NCBI GenBank assembly: GCA_026770025.1
Contig: JAMXDE010000053.1
Span: forward strand, 248,001 to 312,000
Reading direction: 5' to 3'
DNA from: Craspedostauros australis
Taxonomy: Eukaryota; Bacillariophyta; Bacillariophyceae; Mastogloiales; Achnanthaceae
DNA length: 64,000 bases
A program made the translations under genes and the position numbers. This document shows positions 1-10,809 of the stretch, in pieces; position 1 is the stretch's first letter; every line of letters begins with the position of its first letter. Under the pieces are notes generated by a model that was not told the origin of the DNA, searched no databases, and saw only the letters and a program-made list of their open reading frames with translations.

Positions 1-1545
1 TCGTTGCTTCCGACTGTGGTGGCAGCGAGAACTGCAACAGGCGGGGTGATGTTTTTGTGATCAACTGGCCCAGTTGGCACGTTTGGAAGGAGGAGAAGAG
101 GGGTGCTGGGCACGTCTGGCATGCGAGGAACGTTGGCGGTTGGTGTGGTGGTTGCTCCGCCAGAAGCGCGGTTGCTTGTGGAAACGTTGTTCGCCACTTT
201 GTCCGAGAAATTGCGGCGTCCGGAGCTGTTCACAAATGGGCGAGGAATGCTCTTGCGCCCGCTTCCTCTGCCAGCATGTGTGGAGCCTCCGCCACCCTCC
301 GTCTTCGTGGGTGGAGCTTCTCAGAAGAGCACAACAGTAGAGTAGAGTAGTGTAGTAGAGGAGTAGAGTGTAGTAGAATAGAATCGTTTTGTTAGTGTTA
401 CATGCACTCAACTTGACCACACACCATTGCTTCACTTGTATTCACTCACGTTTCACGTTGCCTGCGCCAAGATCGTCATCATCGTCGTCATCCTCAGCGG
501 TTCGCACAGCACTGGTGTCTGCAGTTGTATTGGCCACAGCCACATGCCAGAAGACCTTGATGAAGGAGTCTGTGGCTGCCCCTGGATTGGCGTCCTTGCT
601 TGACAGCTCAATACGTCGGCTGCAGCGCTTCAGGGAGTGGTTGGTGGGATCCTTCCGCACATTGTAGAACTCCTTGCAGAACTCCATCCCATCTGGGGGC
701 ACAAGAGTGGTCTCCATGAGCGGACGGGATCCTTCAGTCTTGTCCAACCGATTGGAGAGTTTGAAGTACTCCTCCTTGGCCTTGTCACAGAAGATGGCCT
801 GAGTTCTTGCGGTTGCAATGGCCGTCTTGTCCCGAACGTCAACGAGCGGAAACACTGGCTCAGTGATGATGATTGATTTGTTGTCATCGCCCAGGATGGC
901 GGAGTAATGGCTGATGTCGCGAGCGTCAGTGACAAGCTTCGAGATGACCACCTTGTCGACGACGAGATTACCGTCGGCCTTGGCAGATGCGACGTAGATG
1001 GCGATTCCGCCAGGGATCATTGTTGCGCCATCTCCATTGAGGGTGAAGCTGGTGCGGAAGGCGATGTTCTTGGACATGGTTGCTGGTGCTGGTGCTGGTG
1101 CTGGTGCTGAGGTGATGAGGCAGTCACTGGCTCGTGGGTGGGTGTTGGATTGTTGGTTGTGATGCTTTCGCTTTTTGTGTGGTGATTCGATGGCGTGATT
1201 CTGGAACATGGAGCACAACTCATCCATGTCATTGCCTTGTGCTGCACTCACGGTTTTCTCCAAGTAGTTCTTTCTATTGTACGCTCTCTTCCGCTCAGGC
1301 GACCGCGCCAGGCCAAAGAGGAAGACATTCTGATCACAAAATGTACTGAATTTGCCGTGCTTGGATGGGTTTTGAATGAAGCTCAGAATTTGCGTGTCGG
1401 TGGCGCTGGTTGGGGCCTTCGTACCTTTTCGCTTGCGCGCTTGTTTCTCCTGAGAGTCCTCCATGGTTGGTTGGTTTTGAACTAGTATATGATGATGCTG
1501 ATCAGCATTTATTGTGGATACAGTTGAGCCTAGATTCTGATTCAT
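1..1545 (-). CDS. Lineage-specific protein, two exons, 3' end off the window
   Basis: Function unknown. Exon 1 is 1545-450, the intron is 449-320 (GTGAGT donor, CTGAG acceptor) and exon 2 runs from 319 off the left edge. Without the splice the frame stops at once; with it, a coherent Gly/Ser/Thr/Pro-rich frame continues to the edge, which supports the intron. The first ATG is at 1545; a second at 1464, with a good context, is an alternative start. Residues about 50-100 hold a basic, possibly nucleic-acid-binding stretch (FIQNP, SPERKRAYNRK). After an (AP)n linker comes a predicted alpha/beta domain of about 200 residues, then a run of eight Asp. By eye the order resembles the gene at 46744-48858 (FISNP motif, basic stretch, central domain with AK-x-YF). 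It is divergent from the gene at 1883. The family relation is inference. Confidence 0.6.
336..376. repeat. Pentanucleotide array (AGTAG/GTAGA)n
   Basis: Imperfect AGTAG-type 5-mer repeats inside the intron of the first gene. One of several unrelated pentamer arrays in the window. Confidence 0.7.
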
Positions 1546-1882
1546 TGCGTGTTGGGTATACTTGTGTTGTCGTCGCAAGGAGCACTATGTGGGAGACTGA
1601 GCTCGTTGGCACGATTGTCATGGCCCTGTTTTGGTGGGAAGATCAAGCAGTCTTGTGTGCATCGCCGTTTGGACAGATTACAAACAAGCAACGGATTATT
1701 GCTGGCGGGGCTACCGAACTCGTTGTAGTTGCTCATGTTGTTCTCTTCGTATCGATTGTTGGGTGTTATCTCGCAGATATGAGTGGTAGAGTCCGCTTGG
1801 TCTCACTGCGACTCTTGCCCAACGTCACAACAGGTCTCACACACAAACTACAACAGAACAACATCTCGACTACTTGTTAATC
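1546..1882. promoter_or_regulatory. Shared intergenic region of a divergent gene pair
   Basis: About 340 bases between the start codons of two genes transcribed away from each other, so it must hold both promoters or a shared one. No clear TATA box or repeat is visible. Confidence 0.4.
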
Positions 1883-2377
1883 ATGCCTCGCAGCAAGTTG
1901 TGGCCAGCGGTCAAGGAGACTCTTCGTGATGATCTTCTGCATGGGAGAATCACTGATGACATGAAACCTCGCGCCGTCTACGAACTGCGAGTCGAATACA
2001 AGCAAATCAACTACGTCAACTTCCGTACCAATCTTCGAACTCTTCGCAAGGCATGCAATGAACAGAAGCGACGAGCACAAGCTGATGCCCAGGCTTTCGA
2101 ACGATTCAAGGCCCTTCCACCAATTGTGCCCACTCGCCCTCGATGGAAAGGATCAAATGCAGAGGCACAGCTGGCAACTGATTTTGATAGTGGCCTGCAC
2201 CTTGCCAAGAAACCCAACGAGCTCTACGAGTCCAATGTTGTGTACCACCAGTTCATGCTGAAGCAACTTCGCGATCACATCCATCATCTCAAGCGAAGTA
2301 AGATGGCATCGACATACTGGTCGCAGCGTCGCAAAAATGAGGAGGAGAAAAAGAAGGCGATAGTTGAGATTCAATGA
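1883..2377 (+). CDS. Small protein with two copies of one helical module
   Basis: A 164-residue protein, single exon; the ATG at 1883 directly follows an upstream stop. Residues 5-57 (WPAVKETLRDDLL, VYELRVEYKQ, FRTNLRTLRK) and residues 90-146 (WKGSNAEAQLATD, LYESNVVYHQF, LRDHI) are two diverged copies of one module with pattern W-x(6-8)-L-x-D, Y-E-x(3)-x-Y, F-R-x-x-L/I. The C-terminus is basic and helical (QRRKNEEEKKK). I recall similar two-module proteins as an abundant family in diatom genomes, but their biochemical role is not known to me. The module looks all-helical and could bind nucleic acid or protein; that is inference. It is divergent from the gene at 1-1545. Confidence 0.65.
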   Translation: MPRSKLWPAVKETLRDDLLHGRITDDMKPRAVYELRVEYKQINYVNFRTNLRTLRKACNEQKRRAQADAQAFERFKALPPIVPTRPRWKGSNAEAQLATDFDSGLHLAKKPNELYESNVVYHQFMLKQLRDHIHHLKRSKMASTYWSQRRKNEEEKKKAIVEIQ

Positions 2378-3691
2378 GGGACAGACTATTACCGAATACG
2401 GTATCAACCAGATGGGAGAAATTCTTGTTTTGGCGCGAAATCTTCCGACTTGATCGACCACCAAACCTTTTTCTCCTCTTTTCTCTCCTCCATTCACGAA
2501 TCCATCATGACTCAAACATGACCGACCTGACTCACAATTCACCTTGGGAACTATATGCTCCTCAGATCCTTTTACTACAACACACCTCGATTCCCTCCAT
2601 GCTGATGACTACTGCACCACTGCCGTAGTCTTAACGCGTGTATCCAACTTGCTTCAACTCAAGCAATGGAATCCGAGAGCCAGCTCCAACCACAGCCACT
2701 GCTTCATGGTCGTCACTGTCATGAGCCATGATCTACACTGCAGTGTAACTACGTGTGTGGAGAGCAAGGCGCTGTAATGACTGTATACCCTGTAGCACTG
2801 AACCAAGTACATCAGTGCGGGGTCTCGCCAAGTTGTGTGACATCGTTTCTTCACCCTATTAACACCACAAGCTAACTCATAATAAACACAGACAAAGATT
2901 AGCTACAAAGCACTCATCTACTCATCGTTACAGTAACAACTCTTCAATCAGTACACCTCTCTTGAACTGCATCACACGGCTATCCCGAAGCTGGCAGATC
3001 CAAGAGACATCTTCCACCGATTCGCGCCGACTACGCCCGAATCGTAACTGCGATGCACGAACAACTCCTCAGCGCAGCACGCGCAGTCAACCAAGAACAG
3101 AATACTGAGTAGATTACCATACTAGTTGTCATTGTCATACTGCCTACAACATCTTTTCTGGCGCCAAGATGTTTCTACTTGTGGTCATGTTGTTGATGTC
3201 ACACCCAGTATTCTGGCTGTTACTGTCTCTTGTGTTTGTGTTTGTGTTTGTGTACAGTAGAGCATTCGTGTATCTGCATGGGTGAACAATGCGATTGGAC
3301 ATCATACGCCCGGACAAGCCAACAGACAGAAGGAAACTTGTGTGTGCCTGCGACGAAGCCCCCACAGGGATCACTCGGAGGGACACTCTCGATTCAGAAT
3401 CAGAATGGAAAAATTCTGAAGTTCTGAAGTTCTGACTCGATTCTGAATCCGTTCTGAAATTCTGAATCCGTTCTGAATCGGAGCCTGATTCTGAATCAAG
3501 CTGAAACACGCCAGCCGTGCTCTCTGACACGGAAACAGACTGACACGCGTAACGCTAATATAACGTCTACACAAATTCAAATTATTGCTTCAGCACGAAG
3601 TTTGGTTACGCGGGACTCGATTGGAAACGTCATTGGGTTCCATGGGCGGTCTGTCCGTCGTATTTATCCATGACTAATCCAAGTACCGGAC
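2378..3691. other. Intergenic region without a recognisable gene
   Basis: No convincing coding frame. It holds a short (TGTGTT)n array near 3231-3253 and the TTCTGAA cluster at 3391-3507. It ends where duplication A1 begins. Confidence 0.5.
3391..3507. repeat. Cluster of TTCTGAA heptamers
   Basis: Seven copies of TTCTGAA and one TTCAGAA within about 115 bases, several embedded in the interrupted palindrome GATTC-T-GAATC. Spacing is irregular (8-19 bases), so this is not a simple tandem array. Confidence 0.7.
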
Positions 3692-3789
3692 GGTCCTGTC
3701 GTCCCCGTCATCCTCACTCCAACGCAGAAGCGAAGCAGCAGCAGCAGCAGCAGGAGAAGAAGCAATGAGAGTGGGAACCACCAACCAAT

Positions 3790-4540
3790 ACGGAAGATTG
3801 CCGTGATCGGCGGTGGCAGCGCTGGTCTCTCCTGGCGCAGGCTTTCGAGAACAACAGCAATACCGACACCAACGACACCAACGACAATAGCGACAACAGC
3901 GACAACAACGTCGCTTGGAAGGCATCATCCAAGGCTGAGCGCATCCAGCAGCAGATGCGACAGTAGATCGATGATGCCAAGATCCCCAAGCACACCATCA
4001 GGCCCATCATCGATCGACTCATCGACAATGCCGATCGTTTCTTCGAGTTGGGGATCTACTTCCACAAGCCCTTTGCGTGATGGACCAAGGCGATGATGGC
4101 CACCCACGGCAACTTCAATGGAAGCACTTGCAAAGACGCAGATGTGGAGAAAGCCGCCATCCTGACTGTCTGTAGTGATGCGGCGCACGCTGTGCCTCTG
4201 TTCCTTGGACAGGGCGACAATCAGGCCATCCAAGACGCTAACTGTCTGGCCAACGCCATTCGGCAATACAATATGCAATACGACGAACAAGCCAATGGCG
4301 GGAACAGCCTCAAAGACATCCTGCAGATAGAATACATGGACAAGTGATGGTCCACCATCGGGACCATCACGTCCAGCATAGCCAACCCTGGTCTGATGGG
4401 ATACCTGAAGGCCTTGTGAGGACCGTTGGCCAAGTTCCGGGATGTGTGCTTCTTCATCATGGACAAGACGGGCGTTGCGAAGAAGATCTTTCTGGATGCC
4501 GCTGTTCTGAGGATATGAGAATGTGCGGAGCAGTGCGAAA
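3790..4540 (+). pseudogene. Decayed FAD-dependent monooxygenase
   Basis: In life this family hydroxylates aromatic or similar small substrates using FAD and NAD(P)H. Pieces in different frames recall its landmarks: an N-terminal Rossmann dinucleotide-binding motif KIAVIGGGSAGLS near 3795-3835, a middle piece with ERIQQQMRQ and IPKHTIRP, and the FAD-ribityl motif DAAHAVPLFLGQGDNQAIQD near 4174-4240, followed by a helical C-terminus with WSTIGTITSSIANP. In-frame stops occur near 3963, 4078, 4345, 4418 and 4516, there is a frameshift after the Rossmann motif, and most of the FAD domain between the motifs is missing. It is clearly dead and truncated. A2 retains only the 5' part. Confidence 0.8.
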
Positions 4541-4804
4541 TCGCGACGTGAAATCGCGGTGTGATGCAGATAGATTCTGTGGACGGCTTTCGCTTGTTGT
4601 TGACGGACCAGCCACACTTGTACGATCCAGACATTCCATACTTCTCACCAACCACACCACTCAATCATAATCATAATCACAAGTGAACATCTCCCAATCA
4701 ATCAATCAAGCAACCAACCAACCAACCATCTCCCTTTTCCATCTCACTCGTACAACAACACACTCACATGCACCAGAGTATCAATACTGTCTTCATGCGC
4801 TGTT

Positions 4805-6262
4805 CTAATTACTCGACGACAAGAATACTCCAAGGCCATCCAGGATCGCATCAATCATCGATGTACCTTTCTTTTCCACATGACAAGCAGAAGGATCATC
4901 AACTCGGACGAGCCGATCCTCTCTCTTGTCATCCCATGCCTGTTTCAACGTCTCACTGCCCTGCAGCAGAATGTTGAAAGTCTCGCTCGTGGGATCCATT
5001 GTACCCATGAGACCCTCTTCAAACATTGGACCACGACGTTTGCTTGTTCTCATCAGCATCTCTCCAAACAGGGCCAGTGGCCGCGACCATGTTGAAAGGG
5101 AACACAACACTGCTGTCACCTTGTTGCGATGATTTCGCCGCAAGTTTTGTTCAACAAGCGCATTGTACGAATGGACATGTTCGTCAGGCGAGTCTCGATA
5201 AATGTCGAGATGGGTGAGTTGGGTAGTCTGCTCCAAGGCTTGCTGAAGTGCTTTCATTTGTGCCGAGAAGATCTCGGGCGCAACCTCAAACATGCTGGGG
5301 ACATCAAAATGACGATATCTGAGAGATGACAAGCTCTTGTTTCCCAGGAGCGAGATCAAAGTGTCGAACCTTGTCACCCCCTCTTGTTGCGATGACATGT
5401 CCCAAGTACAGGAAACCTCGAGCTTGTTCAGGTGTGATGCATCTGAAAGGAGTTTGATGATCTGGTCGATTTCTTGTTGTGAGTGGATTTGTTGAGTGTC
5501 GGAGAGCCGAGACCAATTGATGTTGAGCTTGTTGATGCGCTTGTTTGACTGGAATAGCTTTGCCAAGCTATCGCAAGTGATACGGGTGTCCCAAAAGAAT
5601 ACTTCGGTGACACTGCAATTGTTTGGAGACAGCCATCTGCACAAATCAGCGCCCCCATTGGTGAGCTTGCAGAAACAAAACGAAACGTATTTGGAGTTTT
5701 GGGAGATGTTGAACATGAGCTTGTCACAATCAACAAGATCACATGAATCAAAATGCACACGATGTGTCACAAGAGGGATATCATGGAGCTGTTTTATCTT
5801 CACGAAGCATGGAGGCAAGCAGATGCCTTCGCCGAATATAGATTTGGCTGGGCGTTTGGCAGCCAATCGAAGTACAAAGCGAATGGCTTGCTTGTCTTCT
5901 TCTCCGAATTGGTCATTGCTGCCGAATTTCAGATACAGGGATCCAATACCCATCCATCCGCTTCTCTGAAAAAGCGATTTGCTCAGTAGAACACGAGATG
6001 ATAAAGCAACGTGCTTGTGCCACCACTGCATCGATTCCAAGTCAGCGACGGTGAATCCTGCTTCGATGGCCATGTCCCAGTATTCCATCCGCTTGGGTGT
6101 GACACTGTAGCAGTCGATCTGCTGTCTTGAATGACTCTGTATATTGAATGCAGTCTTCGGAACCCACAATTTTCGATGGAGTTGTTTCCAGAAAGTCTTG
6201 AAGTCTGGATCATGATCGCTGTTGGTATTGGTGTTGGCGACAGCATCCATGTTGTGGTTCAT
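4805..6262 (-). CDS. LRR-like protein, copy 1 (485 aa)
   Basis: A single-exon gene of 485 residues starting at the ATG at 6262. Residues about 190-385 show irregular leucine-rich spacing (LCRWLSPNNCSVTEVFFWDT, INKLNINWSRLSD, LNKLEVSCTWD, LSSLRYRHFD, LTHLDIY), like the ribonuclease-inhibitor type. The N-terminal 190 residues match nothing I recognise. No signal peptide or membrane segment is seen, so a cytosolic or nuclear protein-binding role is likely. It is nearly identical to the gene at 14747-16204 for about 345 codons, then clearly diverged in the C-terminal 140 codons. LRR assignment is by eye. Confidence 0.75.
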   Translation of the reverse strand: MNHNMDAVANTNTNSDHDPDFKTFWKQLHRKLWVPKTAFNIQSHSRQQIDCYSVTPKRMEYWDMAIEAGFTVADLESMQWWHKHVALSSRVLLSKSLFQRSGWMGIGSLYLKFGSNDQFGEEDKQAIRFVLRLAAKRPAKSIFGEGICLPPCFVKIKQLHDIPLVTHRVHFDSCDLVDCDKLMFNISQNSKYVSFCFCKLTNGGADLCRWLSPNNCSVTEVFFWDTRITCDSLAKLFQSNKRINKLNINWSRLSDTQQIHSQQEIDQIIKLLSDASHLNKLEVSCTWDMSSQQEGVTRFDTLISLLGNKSLSSLRYRHFDVPSMFEVAPEIFSAQMKALQQALEQTTQLTHLDIYRDSPDEHVHSYNALVEQNLRRNHRNKVTAVLCSLSTWSRPLALFGEMLMRTSKRRGPMFEEGLMGTMDPTSETFNILLQGSETLKQAWDDKREDRLVRVDDPSACHVEKKGTSMIDAILDGLGVFLSSSN

Positions 6263-6395
6263 CCTTTTCTTGTCGTTTCCGATTGTTGCTGATTGTTACT
6301 GATGATGATTGTTGCTGTTGTTGCTGATTGTTTCTGTTGGTGGTCGGTATAATCGTACGAGTGGAGCAGGTAGAGCTGATAGAGCAGGCAGAGTC

Positions 6396-6985
6396 TGTGG
6401 TCCCAAATCAGTTGCGCTTGGATGGCGATTGTGAGCTCATCTGCTCGAGCTTGATGTCCTCCATTTCATGATCCTGTGCATTGATCACGAAGCAACGTGT
6501 CGTCAGTCAACACGCCTGCATGGACTTGCGCAGTTCCACCACGGTGTATGGTGTGGTGTGGTGTGGTTCGGTATGGTATAGTATGGCATGGTACGACCGT
6601 GGACAGCCACATCATGATCCGAAGCTGGCTTGCTCGCTCGCTCGCACGATACAACCTTCGATGATGCCCAACTTGGCCACGCTGTGCAGTTGTGCCTCTT
6701 CATGTGACACCATTGATCGTGTAATACGAGTAGGCACATCCCTCTGTGATGGTCTTGGGGGGAGTCAACCACGATACTATTATTATACTCCGATCGATAC
6801 ACTTCTTCGGCCGTTGGATGTCATCGAACGACTCCGATGGGCAGATCCACGATGTGAAGAATCCACGATGACTTCTTCGGTGGAAATCAGAGGCGTTTCT
6901 CATGTTCTGTGGCGATGACGATGACGATGACAGCGATGATGAGCATGACACCACTCGTGTTTCAATCCACAACAAACGTATCCAA
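6396..6985. repeat. Repeat module R, copy R1
   Basis: About 600 bases shared with R2 (from 13261) and R3 (from 16320). Each starts TGTGGTCCCAAATCAG, contains a length-variable (GGTGT/GGTAT)n array, a GAT/GAC-rich acidic-codon stretch and the tail CACTCGTGTTTCAATCCAC. It lies in the 5' flank of the LRR-like genes, so it may include their promoters. Coding is uncertain: every copy has stops in all frames. Confidence 0.85.
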
Positions 6986-7001
6986 GACTCCTTCCTGCCA
7001 C

Positions 7002-7057
7002 CACGATGCGATCGGCACGATGCGATTGGCATGATGCGATTGGCACGATGCGATCGG
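7002..7057. repeat. 14-bp tandem repeat, four copies
   Basis: Four head-to-tail copies of CACGATGCGATCGG/CACGATGCGATTGG with one or two substitutions, placed directly after the end of module R1. Absent from R2 and R3. Confidence 0.85.
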
Positions 7058-8286
7058 CAAACAGCACAACAACACCACAAGAAGCAGACTTCGAGGCGCT
7101 CCTCGCTTTCGTTCTTGGCGCCTCACCATGTTAGCACTATGATCGTACCCATGCACGCACAGAACGCCTCATCGTCAGTCGCCACTCACATGGACAAAGG
7201 TCAAGACAAGGAGGTGATTGGAGCAGTGTGTACACCATCCCGCTGCCATCGCCGAGTTGATCATCATGATTGTAGTACGACCACCAAGCCACAACACCGC
7301 CATGTTCGTCATCACATCATGATCCATCCATGCAAATCATGAGGATTCTTTCCATCGCTCGCATCTGCGTGGCAGTTGTGATCCCCAGTTCTGTCTTTGT
7401 CGATTCTACTGTTCGTGCCGATGATGGTGCTGGTGATGTCAAGCAGCAGGATCGGGAACCGCAACTGAACATGATGCATCCACAACGTCTGCGGCTGCTC
7501 CAACTGCGTATCCCCCGCACATGCGGCAAGGCACGGCATGTGGCGCCAATCGCAACAGCAGCAACAAGAGCAACAGCAACAACCCTCTTCGACGATTCCA
7601 CATGGGTTCGACTGTGCAGAACACACCAGGGCACCATGTGACACGCCACCTCCTCATCTATCTCTATCCGAACAGGTACCTTATTCGTGAGTGGATCGGC
7701 GATCAGTCCCGTGTTCAACCAACCACCGACCCTCGGCGATAGATTGGTGACCATGACGATGATGGATTCATCATCGAACGCCCCCACTCTGCACCTTCGG
7801 GCACCGCATCTTTCCGTGCAGATCTGAGATCCCTCCCACTACCACTGCAACGCAGCGCAGCGCAACGCAATCCAAACAAAGACAGGAGATGAAGCTGCGC
7901 GAGCAATTCATCTCCAACAGCGCAGACACTCATCATCTCCAAGACAAGTGGTGATGCTTGATCCGCGAACAAGACATCGCGCGATGTCCGACCATTTCGC
8001 AGCCACAACAATTGGCTTTGGCAAGTTCTTGTTCTGATCTTTGATTTGGCGATATCTGTTTTGTGGCATCTCATGAAGCAACATTCCGCAGCAAGCAGAC
8101 GAAGACTTGCCTCCTGGATCGTGGTGTGACGACGCAGGTGATGAGAAGCACAGACTGGACCAGGCAATCTCAAGGAGGCGAAGGCAACTTTGTTCAACAC
8201 AAATCATGGACATCCGGACTCCAGTGCAATCGATGCAGCATTGGCCGTTCTTCTCTTCCCTCAATCACAACGCTGGCTTGTTGATC
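7058..8286. other. Degenerate intergenic region
   Basis: There is no intact gene. A short frame at 7339 begins with a signal-peptide-like stretch (MRILSIARICVAVVI) but loses frame repeatedly, so it may be a relic of a secreted protein. Confidence 0.4.
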
Positions 8287-10074
8287 ATGAAGGCACTGTG
8301 GCCATTCGACGCTGCTATGCTATTTGCGGCGATGATCGCTGCGAGTGCAGCCCCAACAGCAAGCGCCATTGAGAATACAACGGTGAGTCACCCGGATCAT
8401 CGCACTCATTGCCCTCTGGTGGCCTTCACTGACGTCTTCCATGTTGGGTTCTTCGCCCGCTGAATCCGTACAATACGTCCATTCGTTCGTATACATGCAT
8501 GTATGTATGCATGTGTGTAGAATGTATGTATGCTCGCACTCACCTCGGACTCTTCCGTCAAATCCTCTCTCTCTCTCTCTCGCTGTGTTCACGCTGCCTG
8601 TACTTGCGATCATCACAACAAATCGGACGGAACGAATTCGCTCAATCAACTCGAACTGGAACGACTGTACCCCTCACAACAACTATGACATCACGCTGCA
8701 GCATCCCACACCGGCACCGCTTTGCGATGAATGGAGATTCGCAGCCACTGACGGAGATCTCTTGAATCAAACCTCTCAATCTCTCAGATTCGATGTATTC
8801 ATTGTTGAAGACGTTCAAATTAACTCCATCAAAGTGTTTCTGGCTCCTGGCTGTTCCAACATATCACACAAGATCTTCTTCCATCCCGGCATCTGGCAGG
8901 TGGACAGCGGGAATTGGACTCAGATCGCCTCTGGCAACAACGGAGAAGTCGACTCTGATGGTTTCACGGCCTCTCTTCCATTTGATTCGCCTCTGTCCTT
9001 TTCAGTGGATACTGGCCTGATTTCCTTTCGCATCGACATGGCAAACCGGCTGAGGAACTTCCGCGCGGACTTCCCCACCTTGCCTCGATCCACCCTTTGA
9101 AGGCTGCCCGAATTGCCCGTTCGGCGTATCTGTGGGACTTGCCAGCGTGGAAGTTGATGGCAATCCATCCAGCATCGTTCCAGATGTTGTATTCGCTTTT
9201 CCGGGAGTGTTCGAATTCTGTCGTGGCCTTGCCACTACAACGCCAACCGAATCACTCTCCCCTCCATCACAGCATCGCCGACAGCCTTGACATCTGTCGC
9301 TCCGACCCTGGCGCCGACAGCTACTTGTCGAAGCGTGGAAGCAGTGGGCCTTCCTCGGCTGCTCTTTTATCGACCAAGTGGAATCGCAGCGATTCGATAT
9401 TGAGGTGGTGGACACCGTCGATGTCACTGGCATGAGACCTGCTCTATCCACCGTGGGTAATCAACCATATTCCATCTTCTACCATCCCAGCTCATGGGAT
9501 GCGCCTGGTGCCTGGAGAGATTGCATCCGGAACCATCGAGGCGAGAGGCATCGACGAGTTCACCGATGTGATCTCGTTCAATCCACCGCTTTCTTTTTCA
9601 GCGAGCGATGGCATGGTCGCCATCCGCGTGGATACGCAGACAGAATCATTGAATGATGCCGCGGGGGACTTCGGGCCTACAACACCAGACTGGTTCGAAT
9701 GTGAGGGATGGCCGTTCATCATGTTCCCAGGGTTGTCAAGCGAAGAGGTTGAAGAGTATCCTGATGCCCCTTACGAAGGTTTCTGCAACTTCTTCATGGG
9801 ATCGTTGGAGTTCTGCAACAACGACTCTCTGACAGTGTTGGCTGCGGGCGCGCCATCGGACATGACATCTGCTTCACCATCGCTTCTGCCATCACCCGCA
9901 CCGTCGCCGTCGCCGTCGCCTTCGCCGTCATCCAGACCATCGTTCATGCCCTCGCCCACACCATTCTCCGCATCATCTTCTCAACCAACCCTGGCCTGGA
10001 GCACAAAGGGAGCGAAGGGATCAAAACCATCGAAAGAAAGCAAAACGAGCAAGTCCGCCAAATCATCCAAGTGA
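8287..10074 (+). pseudogene. Secreted two-module protein with KxxK tail, frameshifted
   Basis: The ATG at 8287 opens a signal peptide (MKALWPFDAAMLFAAMIAAS) in a 96-base exon. A GTGAGT donor at 8383 and an AG at 8701 join it in frame to 8702. Two similar modules follow. Module 1 (8702-9240) has RFDVFIVEDV, HKIFFHPGIW, WTQIASG, SLPFDSPLSF and FEFCRGL; module 2 (9327-9830) has RFDIEVVDTV, YSIFYHPSSW, IASG, FNPPLSF and LEFCNND. Pro/Thr/Ser-rich linkers separate them. The C-terminus is a KxxK ladder of eight lysines. Frame changes are needed near 9085, 9265, 9330 and 9500, so this is a recent pseudogene or an error-rich stretch. The modules match no family I can name. A link with silica targeting is inference. 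Confidence 0.7.
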
Positions 10075-10687
10075 TCAAGGAGCACCAATGTAGTGATGAT
10101 GGAGAGGCGATGATGGGAGAGAGTGGGAAGGGAGAAGATCGCTTGTGCCTGGTCATCGTTGGGCTGTGCGTCGGTGAAGCGGTGCACGACACTCGACGTG
10201 ACACTTGTCCCACGACGGAACTGTTCGCAACCACTTTCCGCGAAAGATCCCTCCGAGTGAAGTGGGTCACGAAATACGAGTCACGGAAAGCGTGATGAAA
10301 TGCTGCACTTGGCTTCAGTAGATGGTGAGATGACTCAGTCGAACACATCCATCTGTTGTCACGATGACGTCAAGTTGCCTTTTCCATCTGCTCCAAGTTG
10401 TCATACAACAATTTGAATTCTGAATGTCGCATACGACAACAAAACGTCACAACGACCACGCCGTCCAGCATCTCGATCGCCACAAACCGCACCGCACATG
10501 ACCCTGTTGTTTTTTTTTCTCACAAACCGCACCGCCCATGACCGTTTTTTTCACAAACCGCAACAAGGCATCAACACGGTGGTCAACATGCCCATGAACA
10601 ACAGATCAATGATTTCAAAAGACAACGCTGTACAACGCGGCAAGTGCAAGTTCTTTCGTTGTTCTCCTCGTCCTCCATTTGCCTCTT

Positions 10688-10695
10688 CATAAAAG
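10688..10695 (+). promoter_or_regulatory. TATA-like box
   Basis: CATAAAAG, 115 bases before the ATG at 10810. The same element with one extra A stands at the same place in B2. Confidence 0.4.
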
Positions 10696-10809
10696 GAGCA
10701 ACTTCGCAACACAAATTTTCGACACACACCCCTTCCACATCAACCGACGATTGATCTGAAGGAGCACTCCCCATCAGCACACGCACACATCCGAACGACA
10801 ACATCAACC

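Larger units (their letters stand above)
3692..6985. repeat. Segmental duplication A, copy A1
   Basis: Collinear with 14234-16925 (A2). The two LRR-like genes sit exactly 9,942 bases apart with no indel between them. A1 keeps about 600 bases (near 4097-4697) that A2 lacks; A2 is joined at GATGAT/CAATCAATC. It contains the monooxygenase pseudogene, the LRR-like gene and module R1. Confidence 0.92.

Noticed and set aside
7002-7057. CRISPR-like array
   Set aside because: Repeats are contiguous 14-mers with no unique spacers, and the genome is eukaryotic.
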